Positions 22,121 through 33,700 of a stretch of 64,000 nt of DNA are shown in pieces. A program made the translations under genes and the position numbers. The stretch is from the NCBI GenBank assembly GCA_964007475.1, contig OZ023273.1, positions 100,668,533 to 100,732,532 on the forward strand. Reading direction: 5' to 3'. The notes below the pieces were generated by a model, which saw only the letters and a program-made list of their open reading frames with translations, did not search any database and was not told the origin of the DNA. This DNA is from Hybos culiciformis (taxonomy: Eukaryota; Arthropoda; Insecta; Diptera; Hybotidae). The stretch's first letter is position 1, and every line of letters starts with the position of its first letter.

Positions 22121-25100
22121 AATAATTTTGACTTCAAAGTTCTCAAAACTTATATCAGTCTAGCAGTAAAAAGTTGACCAATTTACGTGAACCCAAATAA
22201 AAATTTTACCTGCAAGCAATATTTTTAATTTTCTATTTTATTTTTTTATATCATTTTCACGATAAGTAAAAGGGGAGCTTTGTGGCATTAAAAACAGTCA
22301 AGCTGAAAATTACACAAAATGTTTTTACTTTTTTTGTTTTTTGTACAACGCTTACGAATAAATTAAATTGACAGAAAATTTTGTCTACAATAAATAAAAA
22401 AAAAAAGAAAACATTTTTTTGTAACAAAATTTAAATACGAAAAAGTTTATGTAACAAGGTTGAAAAATATCGATGTTGAAGCTTAAAATGTTGTTAAAAA
22501 AAAAGTCTTAAGGCTAGTTCCCTGCTGAAGGTGAATTAAGGTTTAATTTAATAATTTGTAATTAAATAATGGGTTGAAAAAAAAAATTGTGGTAATGAAC
22601 GTATAATTTTTATAGATAACCTATTTAAACATTTTTTTTAAATAATATTGTTAAGAATATTTCTAATTATAAAAAGTTTTTATAAAGAAAATATTTTATA
22701 TGTTTAAATAATATGAAAATAACGAAATTACCGTCACTTAAGGATTTTTTTTTTAAAGAATATTAAACGTTTTAATTTTAACTTAACTTTATTTGAGTGT
22801 TTAAAATTTGTTCTAACATTCCTTCCTCATATCAGAATTTTTACGTAAAATTATTATCAAAATTAAAATTTTCTTTATCATAATTATTGGCTTTTAGCTT
22901 CATATCAGTCAAAAAATCATATCATCTTCTCTACTCATAAAGATAAAGATTTTATTAACCCTTAAAACGTTATGTTTATAGATAAATATATAACATATAT
23001 TTTCCAACAGACATGCATGTGATTGCAGTTTGCATAAAGGTATATATGAAGAAGCATTTCATCCATGATGATTATGATGAAGATTTAATGGCTGTAGAAC
23101 AAAATTAGCTTAAGTTGACGTCTTTTAAAAAAAAAATATTCACATAAGTATAAATATTTAATTAGTTTTATCAGATTATAACTATATATTATTTTTTATA
23201 TATACATCATTGTAATCAATATAGTATGTAAATTTATTTTTATAATGATAGTATTATAGTAGATTTAACATGCTAATAGAAATAAATAAATATATATCTT
23301 TATAGTCGGCCATATGTAAAACGATGATAAAATATTATGTACATAAAGTTCATTGCCTTTAAAGATAAATTTATAATAAAAATTCAATATTTTTGCGGAA
23401 GGAAGAATCATTATAATAATAAAATAAATTCAATAAAACTTTAACAAATAGATATCATTATAGAGAGAAGATTAATAGTGATAACATTAAATTTGGTTTT
23501 TACAAAAAAACTCTATAATACGAAGGAAGTTAAAATAAATTTTCTTGAATCTTGGAAAATGAATATCATAATAAAATATATTAATTTTGTGTTAAAATTT
23601 AGTAATCAGTACACACAGATGCAATAATATATACATTGTATACTACACTCACTGTAACAGTGCAAAACATATATTTGGAATTATATATGATAAAAAAAAT
23701 ATATAGACAAAATTAATTTTTTGGCTAATCTTGAGCCCGTTTTGTACTAAAAATGGAAAAATCGCTTTATGGGCGACCGTCTAACGCCTCTAATTTAAAG
23801 AACCAGATTCTGCAGATAGAAATCTGAACTCAATTTTACGCAGATTAAACCATTTTCAAAAATAACATATCACAACGGAAATTTTATTATCCGGGTCATT
23901 TAAAAAATTTTCTTGGACATATAAAATCAGTATAAAAAAAATACATAGTTAGTTAAAAATTAATGTTTTATTTATATTATTCATAATTTTATTTGATGCA
24001 ATAAACTTTATTTTGTAAAGACATTTCAGCTTTATTTAAATTTTTTTTTTTTTTTGTTTTTATAAGTCATAAAATTTTCATTAACCTAATAAAATTCACT
24101 TTATTTTACATTTTCATTTTTACAATTTTAAAAAGAGATTTCAATGTTTTTTGTTTTTTTCGTTTGAATTGCGAACATACAACATAGTAAATAAATATTC
24201 AATTGCAGAAAAAGAAATTGTATAAATAAAACAAAACTGCAGTAAAATGTTAAATGAAGCATAAACTTTTTATGCTGACAAAATAGAAAAATAAAAGAAA
24301 ATGTCATTTTTTATTTAAAAAAAAAAATAATTTTTTTTTTCACAGTTTTTTAAATTTTAAAATGTTTTCATTTACATTAATTTTATAATTATTTCATGTT
24401 CAAAATTCAAATTACATTTTACCTATATATTTTAGTTAAGCACGGATAATCTCTCTGTACATAAAAAAAAACTGTACGGAAGTAATCAAAATTAATTTCT
24501 AGCTCTATTTTCAGAACAAAAAAAAAATTTTTCTTAAATAAAAAATTGACACTATTTGAAAATATCAGCCTAAGATGAAGAAAATAATTTAACTTCATTT
24601 AAAGTCAAATTGAAGTTTTAAAATCAGTGTGCCATCGCGTTGAAGTTTTATTTCCTTTCAATGGTAATGAAACGGAATTGGACTATTTTCGAACTAAACG
24701 CTACAAAATTTAATTTTATACCCATTCATTTTTCATTTGAATGCAAACATATGTTTTCTTATGAAAATATTTTGTTTTTTTTGGAAGTAGAGAAAAAAGA
24801 AAATTGTTTTTAAATTAAATAAATTTTTTTTTCATTCCCCAAATAACTTTATTCTAACTATAATATGTAGTGATGAAAGCATAATAATTTTTAGTTAGCT
24901 TGAATGAAATATTTTCAATTATTAAGAAGAAACAAAAAAAAATAAGAATTATAGAACTTCAATTGAATTTTCGGTCTTAGAATAATATTTCAAGAATTTT
25001 CTTTTTTAATGCTTTGAAATAATTTTATTGGTTTTTCTCATCTCTTTTTATTTTATTTTTTTTGACTTGTGAATAAATTTTCCTCTTTTCTTTTTTTTTT

Positions 25101-27709
25101 AACTAAACCATCAAATTTTTAACATTTTTCGGTTTCTTTAATTTGGAATTTTCAATGTGAAGAATAATATACAGAATATAATAAATATGTATAAAAAAAA
25201 CAAAATTTATTCTCTCTTAAATTGACATTCCCCAAATAAAAAAAAAATTCTTATACATTTTCCTTTTTTTTTTTATTTTCATTCTTTAATATCTAAGTTA
25301 AATAAAAGCATCTCAGCATTGTTAAAAATATTCGCATTGTTAGAATCATTTTTTGAGAGAAAATTTGAAAAGATCATAAAAAGAAATGTGTTCTAATTCT
25401 AACTATATATATATATATATATTTATATATGTTATATATTGCGAGAAAATTTTTATGAATTCTTTGAACCAAAAACATTATTATTATCTAGAACTTTTTT
25501 TTCGCATAAGAAACTTTCATCCAAGAAAATTTCAAACTAAATAATTGAGTCCTTAACAATATTAAAAATTTGCATATATGAATTTTAATATATAATTTTT
25601 TGGTGGGAAAAAATAAAGTTTAATTGTTTTAAATTGGAAAATTCAAAAATAAATAAATAAAAAAAAAAAAATGAAATTTAATCATTTTAATATTTTGAAA
25701 TATCTCACTTGGGACCGATTGAAGAAATTTTGTAGTTTTCTTTTTTGTTGAGCTACTTTAATTTTTCTTCTTTTTTTTCAATTTTATTTACCTACTCTTG
25801 AGGACTATATACATTTCAACTTTTCTTTAATTTTTGGTTTTACATAATCTTTCCAAATTACTGAAGGTGAACAATTTTTGATATTGCTTCATTTATGTAA
25901 TTTTTTTCATAAGATTAGTATAATATTATTTTATTGATATTTTGATATGAGTTAAATTACAAAAACAATAAAAAATTGAATTAAATATGTATAATGCATA
26001 ACTTCAGGTTTCATATGAAGTTTATGTTTGTCAAATAGGTTTCTGTCTTTACAGCGTTTTGTTAAAGTATTTTTTTTTTGCTATAGTGGCACTATATCTC
26101 TTATCTTTAAAATAATTTTATATGAATTGAATGAATATAATTTCGATCTCATTTATAGGTCAAAAATTAGTTTTTACTAACTTGGTAACGCGCAAATACA
26201 AAAAATTCGATAAAATAATTCAATTTTTTACATACCAGAATATCGTTTGCGTTATGGATTGAAAAATAAATTTGAGTAATGAAGTTGAAATGAAATGAAA
26301 AAGACAAAGTACGATTCTGACTTCTTCTTCGACGTTTGTTTTGTTCAAGAAATACCCAAAGGTGAAGAAATTTCAGAAAACCAAATAAGTAGAAGAAACT
26401 TATTTTATCATTTCTGTTTTCTTTTTCTTTTTTTTTTTTAATTTTATTTTCCACCGAATTTTTTTTTTAATGTTTGCGTACTCAACAAAGATTCTTTTTG
26501 TTAAAATTTATGATAATAAAGAAAGTTCCCTGAAGCGCAAAAACTTTCACAGAAAATAGTTTTAAAAGAATTTTTTTTCTATTCTAAAATAATCACCGTA
26601 ATTATTATAGTGGAAACCGAAAAAAAAAACTTTAAAATCTTCTATTTAACGGACTAATTTGTTTAAACCGCAAAATATTGTGAAAAACTGAACAAATTTA
26701 TTTTAGAAAAAATTCTTTACTGCTAATTAAATACATAAAAAAACTTTTTTCAATAAATTAAATTTCTTAAAATTAATATCGCGTAACTGCACTTTATTAA
26801 AAATGTTTATAAGTAGTTTAGAGAGAATTTGAGATCGGTTAGCGATTCTGTTAATTGGAAATAAATGTGTTTTTCTAACCGCGTTCAAAAAAATTAGAAA
26901 TCTTATGATTGTGGTTATAAAATTAATTGAAAATATAATTAATAATGTATTTATTTAATTTTTTAAATAGAGTCATTGATTGTAAATCAAATATTATTAT
27001 ATTTAATTACTTTGACATATGCTTTCACATTCCTATAACTTATTACATATTCGGTTTTTATAATATTAAATTTGCGGTTTATAATAATAAAAAAATAATC
27101 CGCGGTATACATATCATATTATGTCTTTCTTTTTATATATTTACCAATTATTTTTTTAGTGTTTTAATTTTTTTTTTTGAAAACATCAATTAATTAAAAA
27201 AAATTTAATTATCTAATTATAAGCATATTTTTCTTGTAACATAATATGTATAACGAATAAAAAAGTTGAAAGAAGTTGAAAGAAGTTATTTCTAATTTTT
27301 TTTACCAAATGAATCAGAGAAGAAACGTCAAGGAAGATGACCATTTATGATTTGACAATTTAAGTTTACTTAAGCTACTGTTCACTTATACCATAGATAT
27401 ATGTATTTCAAGAACAATAAATATAGAAACACTTTAAATGTACCTTTTTTTCTAAGTAAATATTATTTTTAGGTAATAATTATCGATAATAAGTACATAC
27501 ATAGCATATGTACATCGTACATGTGTATATTTTTGCTATGTATATAGTTCAAATCGAACTAGTGAATGACGTTATTTGGCATATAGCAAGTAAAAATATT
27601 TATTAGTTTTTCTTTTTAATACACTACATATGATTATAGCAATGTTTGCCATAAAAATTTCAGAAACTCATATTATATAAAAAAAATTTTCTTGTTATTT
27701 ATTTTTCGC
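22121..27709. other. AT-rich non-coding DNA
   Basis: About 5.6 kb with no supported gene. A more complex patch at 23735-23890 (TTTATGGGCGACCGTCTAACGCC...) may be an old repeat fragment. Frames such as 26167-26454 and 26945-27193 are Lys/Asn/Phe/Ile-rich chance openings. TA runs occur near 25410. Confidence 0.6.
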
Positions 27710-27834
27710 TACACTCTAGAAAATAGAACCATTTGGTCGTAATTTTACAACGATAATAATGGTAATTTTTGATGTAAAATTACGTCTATTATTTAAAATT
27801 CAACCGATAAAGGCGTAAAAAAAATAATATACAC

Positions 27835-28400
27835 AAAAAAAAGTAAATTTAAGCAAATTGTGTTATTTTTACATTAAAAATAAAGGTATATTTACACATT
27901 TTTGCTTAAACATTTAAGCCATAGAGCGTAAAAATAAACAAACTAGTGTATATTTACACTCTCCTGCTTAAATGTTTAAACCATATATGGTAAGATTACA
28001 GTTTATGGTGTAAATTTACTTTCTAAGGGTCATAATATTAAGCCACGTAGTGTAAATTTATGGTGTACACACAATATAAATCTATTTATTGTGTATCACA
28101 CAATGTAAATTTACCTTCTGTAGTGTAAATTTACACTCTACGACTTAATTTTCCCCTCTATGTCTTAAATTAATAAACCACAGAGTGTAAATTTACATCG
28201 TAGAGTGTACAAGGAGCTTGTATTTTTAAACGTTGCAGTGTAAATATACCTTCTGCGGTGTAAATTTACACTAACGGTTAAAATTTTTAAATATTTGAAT
28301 GTAAATTTAAACCACACAGAGTAAATTTACACTGTGTGATTTAAATTTTTAAATCATGGACAGTAATTTTACATCGCATGGTGTAAATTTATTTTGGTAT
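27835..28400. repeat. Array of diverged GTGTAAATTTACAC units
   Basis: The 14-bp palindrome GTGTAAATTTACAC, or one-arm variants such as GTGTAAATTTA and GTAAATTTACAC, recurs roughly every 25-40 bp. The units are joined by TTTAAGCCATAGAG/TTAAACCACAGAG-like linkers. Copies differ at many positions, so this is an old or fast-diverging array. It looks like expansion of subterminal motifs within the surrounding element. Confidence 0.65.
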
Positions 28401-28550
28401 ACAGAATTTATGCAGAGAATTTATATAACGATGTAAGGTTTTAAAACTATTTTTGTATTTTTGTTGATATAATAACGATGTAAGGTTTTTACTTGTTTAC
28501 AGGTATACAGAATTTATATTTTCTATTTTACTCATATCTAAAATTTGAAT

Positions 28551-28800
28551 ACCGTAGCTGAGTGGTCAAGATGTTGGATTGCAATTCTAAATAGCGAGGT
28601 TCGAACCCCGAAGATGGCATAAGAAAAATTAAATAAGAAGAAATGAAAATACAAAAAAATATTAATAATAAAATAAACATTAATAAAAAAAAAAATTAAA
28701 TAAATTAAATAAAATAAAAAAATTCAAAAAAAATAATAAAAAAAAGTTCAAAAAAAAAATTTAAAAAAAAAATTATTAAATTTTCCTTTTTTTTTTTAAT
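28551..28800 (+). repeat. tRNA-like sequence with A-rich tail (SINE-like)
   Basis: TAGCTGAGTGG at 28555-28565 matches the pol III A box (TRGYNNARNGG), and GGTTCGAACCC at 28598-28608 matches the B box (GGTTCGANNCC), 32 bp apart. Between them TTGGATTGCAATTCTAA could form an anticodon arm with GCA in the loop. The acceptor and T stems pair poorly, so I do not call a working tRNA. A tail of about 180 bp, almost all A with some T, follows from 28620. This is the layout of a tRNA-derived SINE head and tail, or of a tRNA pseudogene captured by the element. Confidence 0.55.
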
Positions 28801-29071
28801 AAAAATATTTACGACTTTTTGGTGTAAATTTAAATTTTTGGATTAAATTTACAACCTTTTGGCGTAATTTTTAGTTTAATATTACGACTTTATGTTTAAA
28901 TTTATTCTGTTGGAAGTAATTTCGCAACATTTTGGCGTAAAATTTGGTGTAAAATTACTTTTTTATAGAGTAATGTAGTTTACACCAAAACGTTGATTAT
29001 CGAAGGTAATAAATTGCCATCGATAATCGACGTAAGTTTACATCAAAAACTTTCTAGAGTGTAGAAAAAAC

Positions 29072-29494
29072 AATTAAAACAGGGCTGCCAGATTGGGGAG
29101 TTTTTTCCCCAAACTGAGGAAATTCTTAATTTCGGGGGGAAAAAAAAGTTAAAAAAAACGTGGGGAAAAATTTGAGGAAAATATTTTTTTCTGGGGAAAA
29201 TTTGAAGAAATTCAGAAATATTGTGCTAACGTTGGCAATCAATAATATTTAAAATTTCACACTCGTAAATTCTTTTCACCCTAATGATTTTAAGAAATTT
29301 ATATCATTACCATATTCTTCTACGTACGTTGAGCTCAAAATCTATTGTTTTTATTTAGGGCAAAAAAAAATTTTAGTACACAAAAATATAAAAAAAAATT
29401 TGAGGAATTTTTTTAAAAAAGTGTCTATTTTGGGGAAATTTCTTGAAAATTTGAGGAAATTTCATTCATTCCATCTGGCAGCCTTGAATTAAAA
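29072..29494. mobile_element. hAT-type MITE, 407 bp
   Basis: The ends CAGGGCTGCCAGAT (29080) and, read on the minus strand, CAAGGCTGCCAGAT (29486) match at 13 of 14 positions. An exact 8-bp duplication, AATTAAAA, flanks them (29072-29079 and 29487-29494). CAGGG tips with an 8-bp duplication are diagnostic of the hAT superfamily. The interior has repeated GGGGAAA..TTTGAGGAAA motifs facing each other from both sides and no transposase. It lies 18 bp from the end of the preceding element. Confidence 0.85.
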
Positions 29495-29683
29495 TTACAA
29501 TTTTCGTGTAGAAACTTTTGGTACAATTCATTTGCTTTATATTGCTATGTATGAAATTTGAATGTCGAATTCTGCAATTATCACATAAGAACATATATTA
29601 AAAAGTAAAATAACCACATATTTCTCTTTGCTCTGACAAACAGCTAATCTCACTATCCACTATTTTGAATTGACCTTTATATA

Positions 29684-30356
29684 TTATATTGGGGGATGGA
29701 AATAAGGCCGCAGGAAATAAGGCCGCGACGTTTTTTTGTTGCGGTCTTATTTCATTTTGAAAAATGAAATAAGGCCGCGAAGATTTTTTCGCGGCCTTAT
29801 TTCGTTTTTCAAAATGAAATAAGGCCGCGAAAAAATCCTCGCGGTCTTATTTCATTTTGAAAAATGAAATAAGACCGCAAAAAATTCCTCGCGGCCTTAT
29901 TTCGTTTTGAAAAATGAAATAAGGCCGCGACAAAAAAAAAAACATTTATTCGGAGGGCTAATTTCATTTTTATAAACGAAATAAGGCCGCGTAATCTTGT
30001 GAGGTGAGCACACAGGGCAGGGCCCTGTGTGCTCACCTCACAAGATTACGCGGCCTTATTTCGTTTTTCAAAATGAAATAAGGCCGGGAAAAAATCCTCG
30101 CGGCCTTATTTCATTTTTCAAAATGAAATTAGCCCTCCGATTAACTTTTTTTTTTTGTCGCGGTCTTATTTCATTTTTCAAAACGAAATAAGGCCGCGAG
30201 GAATTTTATGCGATCTTATTTCATTTTTCAAAATGAAATAAGACCGCGAGGATTTTTTCGCGGCCTTATTTCATTTTTCAAAATGAAATAAGACCGCAAC
30301 AAAAAACCTATCGCGGCCTTATTTCCCGCGGCCTTATTTCACTGCGCCTATTATAT
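29684..30356. mobile_element. Giant nested foldback built from GCGGCCTTATTTC palindromes
   Basis: The whole block folds on itself. The left arm (about 29690-30018) is the reverse complement of the right arm (about 30022-30350). Each arm holds about five units of 38-40 bp, and each unit is itself a palindrome (GCGGCCTTATTTCATTTT..AAAATGAAATAAGGCCGC). Spacers such as AAAAAATCCTC and AAAAATTCCTC are conserved between the arms. The outer ends read TGGGGGATGGAAATAAGG and, on the minus strand, TAGGCGCAGTGAAATAAGG. TTATAT on both sides (29684-29689, 30351-30356) may be a target duplication but is low-complexity. The block is GC-rich in an AT-rich background and has no transposase. The minus frame at 29809-30036 only reads the palindromes. 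Confidence 0.85.
29974..30066. repeat. 45-bp perfect inverted repeat with 3-nt spacer (foldback centre)
   Basis: 29974-30018 and 30022-30066 are exact reverse complements around AGG (30019-30021). The inner part, TAATCTTGTGAGGTGAGCAC, is a unique sequence not shared with the GGCCTTATTTC units, so it marks the symmetry centre of the foldback. A perfect, almost loop-less palindrome of this size can extrude as a cruciform and is hard to clone and assemble. Confidence 0.9.
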
Positions 30357-30527
30357 TTAGCAAGAGATAAATGGAAACTATTGCTTCAATCGCCATCTGA
30401 TTTTTAATGTAAATTTTTAACAATTTCTTAGGTTTTGGGCTTCTACAGATTAAAAGAACATTAAATCTAAGAAATTAGAAACTAAAAGTATTAAAAAATT
30501 TTTGTAGTGAGCGTCAAAAAGCGTTAC

Positions 30528-30776
30528 ATATCGTCTATCTAGTTCTTAAGTGCCGTATACGCATTTTTCGTATTTTTGGCAAATTGAGTTTGAAGTTGTA
30601 AGACCAATTGGTTCCAATTTAGCATATACGTCAAATAGGGGAAAAATATCTCGAGAACGCTATTGAAATTTCGAGAAGAGCGTTCGAAAGATCGCCTTCG
30701 AGTTAGTTTGAAGCAATCCCTAACTCCAAAAGTACCAAAATGCGTATACGGCACTTAAGAACTAGATAGACGATAT
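30528..30776. mobile_element. Short TIR element, 249 bp
   Basis: ATATCGTCTATCTAGTTCTT at 30528 continues through AAGTGCCGTATACGCATTTT. It is perfectly mirrored at 30737-30776 (AAAATGCGTATACGGCACTT...GACGATAT). The near-identity of the arms over about 40 bp points to a recent origin. A TA target is possible because the ends read TATCG...CGATA, but it cannot be told apart from the repeat itself. The 71-codon minus frame inside is not a gene. Confidence 0.75.
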
Positions 30777-33700
30777 ATTTGCCTTTTTAGAATAATTTGG
30801 ATTTTTATTTCAAGTCATGGAATGCTTGAATATTATATGAACTAGAATAATATTCCTAAAGCCTAAAATATATTTACACGGATTAACTTGTCAAAAACTA
30901 CGTACTCATAAAATTTCAAAAACTAATAAAAATTTAAACTTAAACTCTTTAATATCTGTACTATTAAATATTTTTTCTTATACGAAGAAATTGATGATTT
31001 ATTTCCAATACACTCTTGTGAAAAATGATTTCCAAATGTTTTTCTTCTTTTTTTTTTTTCTCTTCATATATTTTGTTTGACCATCCATATTGTAAAAAAA
31101 AGAAACAAAAAAAAAATATTGAAAAATATACACAAGCTACACAATTTTGTAAATATTATTTTTTTTTTGTCCGAATTTGAAAACAAAATAAATAAATGTT
31201 TCAATTTTTTTATTTTCTGGTTAAAAAAATATCCAACCAGTAAAATCTGTTAAAAAAAATTGCATTTTTAAAGAGTTTTTGTGTTTGAAGGTTTTTTTAT
31301 AAAGAATTTATACAATATTCCACTTGCATTATTCTGTTGTTAGCGCCGTTTAAGTATTTTACCCAAAAGTTTAATCAGATTTTTCCTTTAAGGTGATAGC
31401 CCGACATATTATCTAAATTTAACTTAAAATTGCTTTGTAAAAAGCATAAATTATAATTAATTTAGTTCGTAAGATAACATGTCATTGAAAAATAGGGCTA
31501 CCAGAATCAAGAATTATCTGATCTGGTTTAATTTAGCGTGCAGAAAAAACAATTTTTTTTCTATTGATTTAAAGTTAGCATTAGATTAGAGTGAAAGTGA
31601 AGATCATAGCCGGCTTTAGATGGAAGCAGCGGATGCAAAGCATAAATAAATGTTAAATTTAATATAAGAAAAAAACCAAATCCATTTTATAACAACTAAA
31701 ATTTTCTTTAAAATATCCAAAAATATATAAAAAAAATTATATACGATTAATTAAAATTGATTTCACTTTTGATTTAATATTTTTTTAATTAAATATTTTT
31801 TTTTATTATATTAATTAAATATTTTGTTTAAATTTCTAAATAACCGACCTAACCATTTTAATAAAAATTCTAAAATAAAAAAAAAACTTTTCAAATAAAT
31901 CCTTTATAGAATTTTCCGACATACATATGTGATAATGAGCTCTAAAACTAAATTATATAATTATAAGAATATTGTATACATAATAAAAAAACCTCAAATG
32001 TCCCAAAATTTTTAATTAAATAGCTCTGTGGTATTTACCTTATATTTAACTTAACATTATTGGAAAATTTTACGTTATAATTATTTTAGTTAGATGGTAA
32101 ATTCATCAAAATGTGTATTAAAATTAAAATTTATATTGAATAACTTTATCCAATATAGTACACATCACTCTATATCTTTAGTATAATTAATAAGTACCAA
32201 CATCAATTTCTAAAATTATTAATTATTATAAAATGTTTAGGTTTTAATTAAACTGATGTGTATAATATAATAATGTCTAATAATAAAATAATTCTAGTAT
32301 ATGTCGCAGCGCCAAGTAATGTACCACATTAACCTAACTATGTAATGTATACAGATAAATTTGAAATATTCTTAAGTTGGCAAATCGGAATTGATTATTA
32401 GTTTTATCTCTACATACAAAAATTTAATTGAATTGAATTATAAATTTAAAGATAACAACATAGACATTCTTAGGAACTCTTCAATTATATAATTGAAATT
32501 TACACAAATGTAAGTTTATGTGTCAAAGTTATTTATTAATTCGAGATGAGATTATTTTTCATGACTTCAATGAGAAAATATTCTATAAAATTATAAAGAA
32601 GAACATTAATATTGTATCAAATTTTTATAGCAAAAAAGAACTTCCACTATAATAATATACAAATTCTAGTTAATATTGAATAAAGTATCCACATGTTCAT
32701 ATTTCTAAATTTTCATTTCGACCATATCATTTGTGGAAAAATTAAACTTTTGTTCATGGACACAGCAATTTTATATAAAATTTTTATTTCATAATAATAT
32801 TTTGTATAGAATATTCCCTTAGGTATATAATGAAAATTTTGATACTGTTTTTCTTCTTTTTTTTCTGCGAAATTGATATATATTTTTGTTTTAATGAGCA
32901 ATGTTTAAACTCAAAATAATTTTCTATTTTTTTTTTTTAGAACAATATTTTTGGTGCGAAAATTTCAAAATATTATGGAAAACATATTTTCTGTTTTAAC
33001 AAAATTTTTAATAGTTGCTTTGAAATTTATATGTAGCTTGCTAGCTATATATATTTTTGACAAACTTTTTGTATCAACATTTAATACCCAAAAGCAAAAT
33101 AACACGATCACATGATTTTCCTGGAAAATTTATATGAATCAAAATAATTGAATTAATAGCATTAAAAAAGTAATATTCACGGTTTTTTTTTCGATATTTT
33201 GCCCCACAATCAGGATATAAAACTAACTTGCATGGCATTGTTTGCTATTTATGCGCCCATACATATAAAATGAATTATTTAATTTTAAAGTAAAACAAAA
33301 AAATTTCCATCGAATTAGAAATTAACATTGTTTCTTTTAATTCTAAATTCATTGGAAAAAAAAAATCCGCAAAAATTTTGTTTAGCTACCTTGAATATTA
33401 AATAGAACAAATATTGAGTATATATTATATACACATATAGTTCCAAGCAATATACAGGACTAAAAAATATTTTTATTTCAAAACCTCAATAAAAATGTAA
33501 ATTATATATAAAATTATAAAAATGCGGAATAAGCTTTTATAAACTTAAGTCCATATTTTTAGATAATATTTGAAATTAAATCGCCCCCCAAGGAATATTC
33601 TATATGCCCTAAACTTCTTAGAAAAAAAAAATATGTGTTTTCCTAATACTAAAAGGATTATTTATTTTAGTAAAAAAAAAATTATATTTAATTAAATTGT

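Larger units (their letters stand above)
27710..29063. mobile_element. 1350-bp TA-flanked element packed with palindromic words
   Basis: The ends are CACTCTAGAAA at 27712 and its reverse complement TTTCTAGAGTG ending at 29061. Both are flanked by TA (27710-27711 and 29062-29063). A further block, TTTTTGATGTAAA.TTACGTC.ATTAT, occurs near both ends in inverted orientation. The interior is not coding. It consists of GTGTAAATTTACAC-type units (27835-28400), a tRNA-like stretch with an A-rich tail (28551-28800), and GTAAAATTACG/GGCGTAA units (28800-29040). The TA flanks would fit a Tc1/mariner-type MITE, but TA is weak evidence in DNA this AT-rich. Confidence 0.6.

Noticed and set aside
27835..28400. 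CRISPR-like array
   Set aside because: Units are diverged, unevenly spaced and lie in an insect-like transposable element. There are no unique spacers of constant length and no cas genes.
28551..28621. Functional tRNA-Cys(GCA) gene
   Set aside because: A and B boxes are good, but the acceptor and T stems have several mismatches and the sequence runs into a long A-rich tail. It is better described as a tRNA-like or SINE head.
29809..30036. 75-codon minus-strand protein with repeated Phe/Arg motifs
   Set aside because: It is only a reading of the foldback's palindromic units; the repetition comes from the DNA structure.
30539..30754. 71-codon minus-strand frame
   Set aside because: It lies entirely within a TIR element and begins and ends in its arms. 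No motif.
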